Below, piece after piece: positions 37,101-48,020 of a stretch of DNA of 64,000 nt; positions within the stretch are counted from its first letter, which is position 1; every line of letters starts with the position of its first letter. The position numbers and the translations under genes were made by a program. This stretch comes from Acanthaster planci. Lineage: Eukaryota; Echinodermata; Asteroidea; Valvatida; Acanthasteridae. The notes beneath the pieces are model-generated. The model searched no databases. It was not told where the DNA came from and saw nothing but the letters and a program-made list of their open reading frames with translations. The stretch is from NCBI RefSeq assembly GCF_001949145.1, contig NW_019091486.1:1934163-1998162 (forward strand), in the 5' to 3' direction.

Positions 37101-40100
37101 ATGAAAGTCAGCACATATGGAAACTAATGACGTTTGCAAATTTGCAAAAGTTGAACACATTTCAGCTCGCGCGAAAAGTTGCTGCAAATCTTTCGTGACA
37201 TCAAATTTGCATTGCTTTCACATTCGCCTTAGTATGAAGCAGCCTTTATTGATGAAAACTGTGACTTGTCAACTTGGTAAGACCATCTTAAGTAACCAAT
37301 CATTATTTGTGCATTATTGTCAAAGTGGGCACTTTAAGTTGATTCCTTGTAGACTGCGAGCATTACCTTGATGTATGGGGGAGCATGCTTAATGAACACA
37401 GATTTCGTCTGGTCATCCTTACTGTACAGCCTGTAGACTCGATTCAAGTAGCCACCCTCAACATTGCGCATGACACAATGGGATGCATTCCACTGGAATG
37501 AATGGTTAAACAACACAACAATGACAAAGGAATTGTCCCCCGTGTTCTGCCTATGGATTACAGTGGACAAGTGGTTTACCCAGAATTTTTTTGGGGGGGA
37601 GGGGCTAAAGGGACACTTGCATCCAAGGCAGTTTTTAACAATTCTTTCACAAACCATGTATGTTTTCTTGGTTACATGTCAAATTAGTCTCTCAAATGAC
37701 GTCACTTCCGACAGATTGTCATGTGCGTAAACATTTTCAGTGTCCAATTTTCATGACGCACATCGGCTATGCCGTGTAGGCCTATCAACGATTTTTTGAG
37801 GAACGTGCTGGCAGAACACGCTGCACATGTGTGCACACGCACTTGGTGGCATTACACACGCTCTTGTTACATATATTCCTACAAAGAGGGCTGTCTGTGA
37901 GACGAGTCCATATGCCTTTATTTGACACAGCTGCAGGATATTAACCCTAATAGAGACGGGGGAGGGAGGCAGAATCCACCCCCTCAACATATTTTCTGAT
38001 ACTGCAGCAGTACTTGTTTTTCACAAGCTTAGCCTTTACGAGTTTTTTAGCAACCCGTTGTGGTCGCTTTGACGCCACTTTTTACGAAATCAAAGCTACC
38101 GTTCTCGCACAGTGCCAATTTTTCCAAAATAGGACAGCCAAAATGAATACTTTTCCACAGCTGAGCTTAATACAAGCAGGCTGGCATGTTTGTGCCCTTG
38201 AAAATCAAATGATCATAACAAAATCATACAGCATGTCACATTGAGCTGAAATCTCACTTTGGATTGATAAGCAGTGTCTTTACATGCACGGCAAGTTTTT
38301 TTTTTCAATTGGATATGGGACAGCTGAGATTTCAGAGGGGTGGGCGAGTGTGAGAGGGTCCAAGATAACCCAGCTCTTTCAGGGTTAAATATCCCAATTT
38401 TTGAACATAAAACTAACTTTAGATGCAGGAATATGCATTGCAAAATACAGTGCTAGTAATTTCACGGTGCATGCTTTGGGATGAGTCAGACAAAATACCA
38501 GACAAGAAAGTTATCCTACAATTTCTAGTGAAAGTGGGAAATTCAGTAGAGAGAGCTACAAAATATCAACCAACGATCTACCTGTACACATACATGTACC
38601 TTACAGTGGCAAATAAATTAACATAATGGTGAAACAGAGAAGATTCAGTAACTGTGACATGCCGTACCATTCGGGTGTAGTAAATATCAGAAAAGTTCAT
38701 ATTTTAAGTTCTGAATTGGCTAGAATGATGTTCTGGCAATATTTAAGACCCACCACATTGAAAAAAAATTTTTCAAAACTTTGCCCAACCGAAAAATGGA
38801 TTGAAATTTCTCTTAAAAAGTGCTGAGTCATGGTGAGTTGCATTTTATTGCATTTTGGTCACATTGTGCATGTACACTTTCCTCATTTTTTTTGCAATAA
38901 ATCCTCAATAAGCAATCTTATCTGTCATTTACTAATTTAAGGTATAAAATTTGTATAGATTTAGGTTCCCAGGCCTGATTTCCAAAGAGCTGGGTCAAAT
39001 ATGGATGTGGTTTTGGGAAGTTTTGTACATGTAGAATCCATTAGTTCCCTTTGAAGTACACGGACATGTACATGTACTGTCCCTCTTTTAAATAAACAAG
39101 CCCAAAGAATCCTGCTAAGGTTGATTCAGATGTTTTGTGGTTGGTCGCCTGGGCATATGGCCTTTAGCATTACATTCAAGGCTGCACAGGAGCACATCGG
39201 TACATGCAATCTACACATGTGCTCTTTAGAAACTAAATCGTAGTTTGCAAAATAATTATTACTGCTTGTTCTCCTCATGATGGTTCCATTTGGAGAGAAC
39301 CAGGTCTACTAAAAACTCTGTTATTTTTCATAGACTACAGTACTGAGTTCAAAATAAACAAAGACTGAGCTCTGGTGAAGTGAAATGTTCCCGACAGATA
39401 AACTTTTCGATGAGAGAGATTTATACTCAAATGGCAACTGAAGAGATCATGATTGGGCAGTATGCTTCTATGAAAACATCCAATGCTGATGCAGTTGCAA
39501 AGAACATTAGGAATTGGTACAAACAAAATTTGTCTGATGCTGTCAGGTCCAAAATTAACAGATTCAAGGAGTATGAGCCATATCTATAAAAATTTCTAGA
39601 AATCTGCACATGTAAATGTACATGTGCAGCTTTCAATCTCCCAGATTGTAGAGACAACTGTACCACAATCCATCACAGAGATACTTGTAGCTGCAAAACA
39701 GACTGCAATTGTGTCCATTTAAACTTAGGATTGTCACAAAAATAAGGCTCCGGAAAAAGAAGTTCCATTTTTGCTGAAAACAAACAAAGAGGAATGAAGA
39801 TGGGCAAAATATAGGACTGAATAATGACTCAGGAAATAACCCCAAAAGGAACCAGGGAGCATGCCATCTACATGTACTTCATATCAAACAGGCTTTTCAT
39901 CCTCACCAAGGAGCAGGATGATCGAGACTGAGAGCAGTAAATAAGCCAATAATATTGAGCCCCACCATTGTGTGAAAATACAGCAAATACACGCAAAACT
40001 AGCTCGAGATTTTGACGGGTACTGAATCAGTAACAACCTGTGCAGCTGTTGCAACGCTACGCTCATTGATTTCAACATTGTATCCAAAGATGACCAGATG

Positions 40101-41346
40101 GTAATAATTGATCACCACTGAATGGCAAGGGAAAGGAAACATCTTCGATGGTGAAAGTCTGATTGGAAGGAGAAAATCAGTCATTTGTACTTTGACAGAA
40201 AAAGAGATGCATCTCTTTTTCAAAATGAGGTTGGTAACAAAGTCTGCCCAATCAAGGTCAGTCATAGAAAACCACTGTGATTGTTGCAGAGCAAGGTGGA
40301 TATCACTTGCAGCAAGTTACCCCAAAGTCGAGATATACATGTAGAGTAAATATGACCATGGCAATCTACAAGTTTCTACTTTCAAATAACTTTATTCGGT
40401 TTGAGATGGCCTTAATGTCAATGTCGGATGGCGGGCAGGTGCTCTCTTTATCACCTTGAAATTTATGTTCCTGAAGTAGACCACTGCAAAGGCAGACAAT
40501 GCATGTTACACAGCAACAAACAACCTATACAACTGATGGTCATACTACAGGATCAGTCATTCAGTGGGCAGTTATAAGGAGAAATAGATTGAAGGAACAG
40601 AGCTTACTTTATTTTAAAAAACCAAAGAAAAACCGGAGAAAACTCCACAGAAAAAAGAAACCAGAGCTGAAAAACCTTTTGACAAAAACAAGCTGGTTTA
40701 CCATGAATCAGCACTTTGGGGAGAAATTTCAATCCATTTGTCCATGTCGGGCAAAGGTTTTTTGAATTTTTTTTTCAATATGGTAGGTCTTAAATATCAC
40801 CAGAACATCATCCTAGCCTATTCAGAACTTAAAATACAAACTTTTTTCGAAATTCACTAGACCCTAACGTACACGTACATGTAAATGCACTCTAAAATAT
40901 AACAGAAACAGGGTCAACAGAATATAAATAACTTGACAGAGGTTTGAATCAATAAAGCCTTTCCCACTCGGCAAGGCAAGAACTCTCTTCCTCATAGTTT
41001 TGAAAGTCATATCTAAAGTAAAAGAAACGGAGAACTTGCAGATGTATTGTACATGTACATATCCATCACATTATACATGTGCCTTGCTCGGTTTCCTTGC
41101 CCACATTAAAAAACCCACTAACTACCTTCAGGCTTATACTACTATTAAGGTGAAATCTTTGGAAAGAAAGCTGACACGAAAGAAAACCAACTTCAAACTC
41201 GACTGTGAAGAGAGCTACCAGAGGACATGCATACATGATGTTGCTCAAAATACCTGTCCAGCTGGCAGAGTACCAATGGTATTCCTCCATTTTCTTCCAA
41301 ACGTTCCGGCCAAAAGTTTCTGCAGTCCACTTTCACTACAATCCAT
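31129..41346 (-). CDS. Methylthioribose kinase-like protein (MtnK family, APH fold), eight exons
   Basis: Exons: 41346-41254 (putative first), 37492-37367, 36885-36756, 36467-36296, 35333-35096, 32451-32295, 31656-31554, 31282-31129. Phases match at every junction, giving about 390 residues; bacterial MtnK is near 400. Family landmarks in order: nucleotide loop [13 protein letters not shown]-binding Lys in [14 protein letters not shown]; hinge [12 protein letters not shown]; catalytic loop [14 protein letters not shown] (Asp near residue 239); metal motif [11 protein letters not shown] (D256, E258); C-terminal [17 protein letters not shown]. MtnK phosphorylates 5-methylthioribose to its 1-phosphate in methionine salvage of bacteria and plants. 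Three positions depart from that family. The Trp of the conserved ESWPLT loop is Gln here (GYDQPLG), and the Arg pair of MIRRIVG is Lys-Trp (IIKWIIG). The substrate may therefore differ, and no gene symbol is given. Exon 1 rests only on frame, donor and expected length (confidence about 0.5). A decayed Tc1 element fills much of the 32452-35095 intron. Confidence 0.87.
33217..34000 (+). pseudogene. Tc1-like transposase pseudogene
   Basis: Pieces of a single transposase lie in more than one frame: an N-terminal helix-turn-helix part, a linker with GRKPKMSPR, the first catalytic Asp in [11 protein letters not shown], the second in [12 protein letters not shown], then WPSQSQ. In-frame stops follow the LWGCFSA block. 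The C-terminal end including the last acidic residue is replaced by the nested MITE beginning near 34002. Not functional. Confidence 0.85.
34002..34542. mobile_element. TTAA MITE family copy B, nested in the Tc1 relic
   Basis: Its body matches copies A and C from TTTTCAAAATTCTTCAAAAA to the right end GACAAGTGG before TTAA (34543-34546). The left terminal 40-60 bp are missing and the element joins transposase sequence directly, suggesting a deletion across the junction. Confidence 0.75.
38040..38400 (+). repeat. Dispersed repeat, copy 2 (partner at 12200-12490)
   Basis: It shares the GGACAGCCAAAATGAATACT and AGCTCTTTCAGGGTTAAAT blocks with the earlier copy. It lies in intron 1 of the MtnK-like model. 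Confidence 0.55.
38675..40860. mobile_element. Inverted-repeat-bounded segment, possible nonautonomous transposon
   Basis: About 160 bp at 38675-38835 recur as reverse complement at 40697-40860. Shared words include CATATTTTAAGTTCTGAAT..GGCTAG, ATGATGTTCTGG and TGGATTGAAATTTCTC. The 1.85 kb between them has no recognisable transposase. Either one element with long terminal repeats or two inverted copies of a shorter repeat. Target duplications not found. Confidence 0.5.
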
Positions 41347-43761
41347 GTTTACCTCCCAGAATGTGCCCGACAAGCAAGACTGATCGAGAACAAACTTCAC
41401 TTAAACAGAATCAGCTCACAGGGCGACGCCCACATGTCAAATAACAACAGTTATCCTAAGCCTGCAGGGCTGTGTGACAACCAATGGTACTGTAGTTTCA
41501 TTCTGAGGACTGCAAGTTCCTGCTACTACTACAATACTAGTGACGTACATGTATTGCACACGTCAAGTGTCCCATTGACAGGAAATACCCAAGAGGCCTT
41601 TGCAATGATGTGCAATCATCAGAGTCGGTTGAGCGATCCCTTTTACAAGGACGAAGACTGTACACATCAGGATACTTACACTTCCAGGATTTTATTTTCT
41701 AATGGAATGTTTAAGTGCCAACTTGGGATTTACACAAAGAGGCATGGCATTGCAAACTTGGGGGGATACCCGATTGCCTCGGCAATGTGCAATCCAGTGA
41801 GTCATGACTGTGCCATTGTTTAAAGGGTAACAACTATGAATCATTCTGAGAGCAACTGTAGATCCTTCTTCAATATACAAGTATAAGAAATATTTGAAAT
41901 GATTCCTTTTCGGTTAAATGTACTAAGGGTGTACAGCGACCAGCGGCTAGAATGTGTTGTAATAACTAGGACAGAACCTCTGCGTTACTGCCATGCTCCG
42001 GGAAATTGGTGAGCCATGCACTCCTCGAATCAAGAAGATACATGATAGCCTCTAGTTGTGCTTTATAAAATTCCACAAAGGTTGGTATGTGTCCATACAA
42101 AACTGAATTTTACCATGCAAAACAGAATTCACAAAAGGTCCCACCAATTTTTGTATCAATGTAGCCATGCCGAAAGTAATAGCTTTTACCCAACTGGGAA
42201 TAACCTGCTCTCCCCTATCAATGCCCCTAAATCGGATCAATTTAAAAGTACTGTAGCTGACTTTCTTCCATACCACCACTACCCCATAGCTTCTCTGGCC
42301 CCTCACAACGCCAACTCCAGCGGGATGCGGCTGAAGCCGTTTCGCTGGAGAACGAGACACAGACACAGAAGCACACAAAATTGTCTGTGCTTGCCTGGAC
42401 ATCAGAGGGCACGCTTGCTGTGATGTCATTCAGGGAAGACGTGATGGGATGTAATCCATGGTTCAGTGCTTAGGGTTTTCGGCTCAAATTATGAATCAAG
42501 AATTTAGTCACTGAAAACATTTGTGAGGGAAGGGTTGCTTGCATATTGCTAGCACATGTCCAGTGTACTTGCACAATTATGACTCGCCAAAGAAAAGAAA
42601 TTTTGACAGCAAAGTCTTTAAAAAACAACTCAGTTAGATTTTCGTGCACAAACCGATGTAACATTGGAGTTTTTTCCCAGTACATGTATGACATCACAGT
42701 TTTTCAAACCCAAAACTTCAGCAAAAAACCCATCAAAAGAGTGACACAAAAATCTGAAATGGTCAGCTGGGATTCAAAGGCCAATTTTTGAGGTTTGTAT
42801 TGAGAATAATTACAAAGCAGAGTTACGTCTGACTTGTTGTCAGCGCAGCAGTTGAGGTGTATTGAATGGAGTAATACCAAGGACTGTGTCTCTTTATTCT
42901 AGTCTCTTCAGGACTTGCAGAGGGTCAAATTTGTTTCAGAAGCAACATTAAAATAATGTCCAATAAGATGTACAAGTATCTCGATAGCTATCTTCTTTTA
43001 AATATAGGTTATTTCTTTAGTTACTATCAACTTACTGAAATAATGATAAATATAACTGTGGGTACATGTAAATGTATTCTGTGTCAACAAACTAATTTTC
43101 ATAGAAAAGAGCCCAGCTTTAGACAGTACTGGAGAGTGTTTTCATGACCAATTCAATGAGCAAACTTCAACATGACCACAGAGTAAAGTACCGGGATATA
43201 ATCTAATTTCATGGACAAACTCTAACTACTTCTGCATTTGTACTCAGGTTGGTGTCTTTTAAATTACATTTATTTCCTCCTAAAATACAGGTACGAACGA
43301 TGTATGAGATCAAAGAGGTCACTAGAGGTGGCAAAACCTTAAAAACAGAGCTTGTGTCAGGCATGCCATTACAAGAAACAAACAAGACAATACAAACGAA
43401 ACAACAAAATACAAACCCGGCAAACATGACGTACATGTATAACAAAATGAGCATCAAATAAAAATGATGCAGTCGGCTTATTTCTTCCAGGTCAATCGCA
43501 CAAAATTATCCCTTCTTTTTCAGTTTTTCAGTCCTTCAACATATGAACATCCAGTGCAGCTGCTTGTGTTGAAGTCACACAACAATATTTTTGTAAAGAT
43601 CAGGGGCGAATCCAGGATTTTCCAAAAGTGGGGGGTGTGAACTAAAGCAGCAATGGTACAATGCTGAGACTCTGCCTCTTTTTCTTCTCTTTTTATTTAT
43701 TTATTTTTGGGGGGGGTGAAAAAAGAGGGGGCATGCGCCTCCTCACCCCACTGGAACGAGA

Positions 43762-43830
43762 TTTGAACCTGTGACCTCTGGAATACGGTACCAGTGCTCT
43801 ACCAACTGAGCTATCTATCCTGCCCTACAT
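43762..43830 (-). repeat. tRNA-like sequence (SINE head or tRNA pseudogene)
   Basis: The minus strand reads TAGCTCAGTTGGTAGAGC (A box) and GGTTCAAATCTCG (B box) at tRNA spacing. The anticodon stem CTGG/CCAG encloses a 9-base loop instead of 7, and the acceptor and T stems do not pair properly. Not a functional tRNA gene. Confidence 0.6.
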
Positions 43831-44983
43831 GTACATGGGGTGATAGTCAGAAGCCATGTAACCTGAAACACCATAGCTAGGGGTCACAGCCCAAATGCAC
43901 AGTACAACCTAGGAAGTGGTGAACAGGGATTACTCACGAGGATACAGCTTTTTAAAAACAAATCACCAAATTACCGCGGTAACAAAATTATCAGAATGAG
44001 TTTTGTAAACATTAAGATACATGTAAAAAGGTTTATTTGTAAAATCCAAAATTCTCAACGATTAATGATGTTTTAAATTTACTCAGGAAATGATATTCAC
44101 TTACATAATATTTGGAAAAAGTATATTTGAATACTGGCTGTAGTGTTTTGCAATTGTCACGGTCACCATTGTAAAGAATCACTTTTGTTACAAATGAGGA
44201 ATTTGCAATCCATTTTTACTCAAATAATCTGTGTTATGTAAATACACTACACAGAATAGGTTTATGCGTTATCATGGTGTATCTTGGGTGGAGGTAGGGG
44301 GGGCAATAGGGATTTTTTTATTCTAAAAGTGACTGTCAAATTTTTTGTCATCGATACAATTTCGGGGATTTTGTACTTCCGGACCCTCTGTTTTTGTTAC
44401 TCTTACAAAACAGGTCAGTCCCAGAAAGAGTGCAACCAAAGGTTGTTTTTTTTTTGTGAATTTAGAATTGTAAACTTGCCTACGTGTAGATGAGTCCAAC
44501 AATGAAAAACGTTGTTCGTGTACAACAGGGTCTGCTTTTATGACGTTGCAGTTGTGTTTTCTAGTACAAGTGGCTGCTAAAAAACATGGCTCATGGCTGT
44601 GTTGGTACAGAAGTTGAAGAACAATTCACAAAGTGTCAAAAATCCCTCACAGCTATCAGAACACCAGATAAATTATGCACATAGCCTGCTAAATACTTAA
44701 AGGAAATACAACCCTATTTTTAAAATAATTCAATGAGACAAATGTCTATTTTGAACGAATTGGAGGTAAAATCAGAAACTAACCAGAGGGTGATATTTTC
44801 TGCACACTTTAGCCACCCTTATAACTTATAAGTCGAAAGCAAAATGAGAGTCGTTATGTGGTCTTTGCTCCATTTACTTATATGTACAGACACTGACAGG
44901 GTTCCAATACACAAACCCCACAAAATCCTTCCCCATCTGCTTCCCCTCCAACACCCCCCCCCTTATGGTGGTACTGATAAAGT

Positions 44984-45148
44984 GGTCAGTACCCCCAGAA
45001 CTGTGGGGTCTGACATCCGCCCTGCCCGTCTCTCAGGAACAGTTCTGGGGGTACTGTGGTCAGGTGGTACCCCAAGAAATGTGGGGTCCGCCCCGCGTGG
45101 GAGCAGGGCGGACGTCGGACCCCACAATTCTGGGGTTTCAGGTGGTAG
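44984..45148. mobile_element. Small MITE with about 36-bp terminal inverted repeats
   Basis: The left ACCCCCAGAACTGTGGGGTC..TGACATCCGCCCTGC pairs with the reverse complement of the right GCAGGGCGGACGTCGGACCC..CACAATTCTGGGGTT. Related ends occur inside the SINE at 24105-24445 and at about 46220 and 46440-46510. Confidence 0.7.
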
Positions 45149-45429
45149 GCCTACCGTTCTCGTAGTAGTACAGTAGGCCTAGGCAAAGGCTGTTTTACTC
45201 CACGTGTGTGGTACTGGTATTATCAGTGTTTATCAGATCTTCAATAATTGGGCTAATAAAATAATTCATAACCAGGATAATTAATAAAATAATACGTGGC
45301 TACGGCCGCCTACCTGTCTTGCGTTTCCGGGTACCTGCGGCTTCTGAATGTACATGTACGTGTTGATATGATAATCGTCTTCAAAAGGAGCTCGGAGCGG
45401 GTGTAGTTTTTGTTTTGGATTGAGGGCGC

Positions 45430-45498
45430 TAGTCAAGATGGCTGCTTCCACGACCAAGTTATGAACACTTTAGTTCTGCTTTTAACTTCAGAGTTCAG
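45430..45498 (+). promoter_or_regulatory. ATG5: Probable ATG5 noncoding first exon and core promoter
   Basis: The sequence AGTCAAGATGGCTGCTTCC at 45431-45449 resembles the YY1-type start-site motif also seen at the MRPL54 start. The putative exon ends at 45498 before a good donor (GTAAGAATAAG). It would splice to the acceptor at 49058-49059 (TTTTCTGCAG), 54 bases upstream of the ATG5 start codon. The exon contains an 8-codon upstream ORF from 45438 to the TGA at 45464. Human ATG5 likewise has a noncoding first exon. The transcription start is not visible, so the left edge is a guess. Confidence 0.5.
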
Positions 45499-45785
45499 GT
45501 AAGAATAAGAATGTATTTTCACGAGTTATGGCATTAAACTTGGCACTGGCATATCTGGTTTAGGCCTAGGCTTCCTCCATGATCACACAAATCAGGGTGA
45601 GTTTTGAGTTTGAACATTGTTGACATTGGAATTGACGTGATGATGGAACTGTTTTGGACATTTTGACATGGTTGAGGCTAACGACAGCAGGAAAATTGTC
45701 AGTTGCAGTAGTGTCACTCGATCAACCAAACCTTGAATAGTCTTGAGGTAATTTTAGGACAAGTAATTTGAGGGCAGGCCTAAAA

Positions 45786-46204
45786 TGAACGAAGTGGCTA
45801 TCGTTAGGGCAGTCGTAACGCATTTCTCATTTTCTATCGTTACGGCACTGAACTGCGCAAGTGCAATGACATAGCTGATCATCACGACTGTTTATATATT
45901 TTAAAATTGCTCGGATTGCTGAACACTTTTGGCAGAGTGGTCAAGGTAGAAGGTTTGGAAATACTGGTGTGTGAGTTCGAATCCGCGCTTGGACTATTTT
46001 ATTTTTTCCCCTAAATTTCATGTTTTATACCATAACTGTTTTTTATGTTGGTTTCTAATTGTGTAGGCCTAAGCAGGAATTTTTTTTTCTTTTCTCATCA
46101 GAGGCTTTGGAAGATCTTTTAAAGGAAATAAAGTTGCAGTGCCGTAACGATAGAGAATGGGAGATGCGTTACGGCTGCCGTAACAACAGCCACTGCGTAA
46201 AATG
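45786..46204. mobile_element. MITE with about 65-bp inverted repeats enclosing a tRNA-like sequence
   Basis: The left end GAACGAAGTGGCTATCGTTA and on through GTCGTAACGCAT..CTATCGTTACGGCACTG pairs with the reverse complement of 46135-46204. Between them at 45938-45996 is GGCAGAGTGGTCAAGG plus GAGTTCGAATCCGCG, a Leu/Ser tRNA-like A/B box pair without acceptor-stem pairing. It lies in the long first intron of ATG5. Confidence 0.75.
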
Positions 46205-46702
46205 AAAACACTGTAAACCCTACCCACAGAACTGTGGGTCCAATGTCCATGCCGTTCCCGTGATTTGGGGGTAGGTAAATCCATGGCGTGCAAAATGTGT
46301 GATGATAACCCAGTGATCGATGGTCATGACGGTCAATGGTTATCCAGAAATGTGGGTTCGTCATCCTCTGCGCTCCCACAAGGGAGTGCAGCAGCTGATG
46401 ACAAACCTGAACCTCACAGTTTTTGCGGTTGATCAGTGGTGCCTGACTAGCCCCAGAACTGTGGCGTTCAACATCCACCCCACTCCCAGTGGACGTCGGA
46501 CCCCATATTTTGTTGGGCACATGCGCAGTAACTGGTTTTGGACTTTCTCTGGTTCTGCACCAACTTAGTCATGACTTCGTATCCAGGAGAGGGAATTTTT
46601 TTCCTAAAATGTCATCACAAATCAGAACAAGAAAAAGCAAAACTCTGTTGGAGTCAATTTAAACAGTAACAAAAGAAGAACCAGTAAAGGCGGGGGTATT
46701 CA

Positions 46703-47323
46703 GATGTCAGATAACTCGATTGTTCAAATCCACTCGAGACAACTCGACCGGTGAGACAACTGGATCAATGGGACAACAACTTGACTGTTTACCTAGTCAT
46801 CCATTAAGACAACTCGACTGTTCAAGGTGTGAACGCGACAGAGTTTTGGACATTTAATACAGATTGCAGATTGTGTGTTTGGGCAAATTTGCGGGTGTCA
46901 CATTATGTTGCAACTGGACTCACCATGTATGGCGCGCTAGGGATGCGGTAAAGCAACATGCACAGGACTGGTGTACAACATGTTGGCTGCCCCAACCAGC
47001 ACAACTGTGATGCAGCATGCACAATGGCGCGGCACACAGTCCACAGTGCACAGGCATCTCAGCCCCACCAATGATCAGTTGTTAGTCTACCAGTGTGGGA
47101 GATGGTAAATCTGTCTCAGTCTTTTCTTTTTGTTTTAATTTGGAGAAAAAGTGCATGGTGATGTGACTGTGGAACGCAAGCACACTCACTACAAGTCAAT
47201 TATCTCAATCGATGATTGTCTCAATGGTCGAATGTCTGTCCATTTGAGGCACAGATGGTTCAGTTGTCTAAACAGTTGAGTTGTTCCAAGTCAAGTTGGC
47301 AAATGGTCAAGTTATCTGAGCCT
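46703..47323. mobile_element. Foldback-like element with GACAACTCGACTG arrays and 8-9 bp target duplication
   Basis: GGGTATTCA flanks both sides (46694-46702 and 47324-47332). The ends are inverted (TCAGATAACTCGATTGTT versus CTCAGATAACTTGACCATT). Just inside, degenerate copies of ACAACTCGACTGTT point inward from the left, and their complements do so from the right. It lies in the ATG5 first intron. Confidence 0.75.
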
Positions 47324-47659
47324 GGGTATTCAACCACGTAAGAACAGTGAGAAATTCGACCAGATGTGTAGTGTTTGTATAAAGCTGATTGACTTCTCCT
47401 CTGGTCAAAAATACCCCCAGTTACCCAACTCTTCACTTTTTGGGGACAAAAAAAAGGGATGATTGCTGGGAATCAAACCTAGCTAGTTGGAGTGTTTCAT
47501 GTGGTCTCACACAAGACCACAGACCGTACTCGTATCTAGTGATAATTTAATAACCTCTGTAGGTGTACTCATACATATATACACATCAAAGAGGGCACAG
47601 TGTACCGGTACGTATAGCAGGCTAAATGATTTTTGCCGGCACAAGCTTAATATAATAAT

Positions 47660-48020
47660 TTATAATTTATTCATTTATAAAATGCAAATATCATAAAGAT
47701 ATGCTCAAATGCGCTGTACAATAAAGACATTAAGTGTGGAACAATGAATACATTTAAACATGGCTGAGCCGATGGCATACAAGGGCACCTTGGGTAGCCG
47801 CCAAACGACCCACATTCACCAACAGTAAAGGGGAGACAGTAAGAAGCAGTTACAGCTTTAGAGGTGGGAGGAAAACCCCAGAGGAACATTCTAGGTAAAA
47901 CCCGCGGAGTCAGGTAGAGACTGAAAACCCAATCCACAAGTGGACCGGGCCGGGAATCAAACCCGGGACCACAGAGGTGGAAGGCGAGGAAAGAACTACC
48001 TTACCAACCTGACTCCCTAA
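47660..48020 (-). mobile_element. tRNA-derived SINE
   Basis: On the minus strand: AGGTTGGTAAGGTAG (A box), GGTTTGATTCCCGGCCCGG (B box), then GTGGATTGGGTTTTCAGTC, GGGGTTTTCCTCCCACC and an AT-rich TAAATGAATAAATT tail with a GCGCATTTGAGCATA motif. Same family as 24105-24445. Confidence 0.75.

Larger units (their letters stand above)
41347..45429. other. Intergenic region between divergent MtnK-like and ATG5 genes
   Basis: No gene recognised. Frames at 41434-41823 and 42052-42429 have no family resemblance. Contents include a tRNA-like SINE head (43762-43830), G-rich MITE debris near 43600-43760, and an inverted-repeat MITE (44984-45148). Confidence 0.45.

Noticed and set aside
31129-41346. Bacterial contamination as the source of the kinase gene
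   Set aside because: The frame is divided by seven GT-AG introns and flanked by animal genes on the same sequence.
41434-41823. 129-codon plus-strand frame
   Set aside because: Cys/Tyr-rich but with no recognisable domain, signal peptide or homologous repeats; most likely chance.
42052-42429. 125-codon minus and 121-codon plus frames, plus a possible plus-strand exon after an acceptor-like CTCCAG near 42315
   Set aside because: No family resemblance and no partner exons. The third frame gives a WD-like snippet (SVLAWTSEGTLAV) that is too short to support a gene.
43762-43830. Functional tRNA gene (Thr-like anticodon region)
   Set aside because: Nine-base anticodon loop and unpaired acceptor and T stems; called tRNA-like repeat instead.
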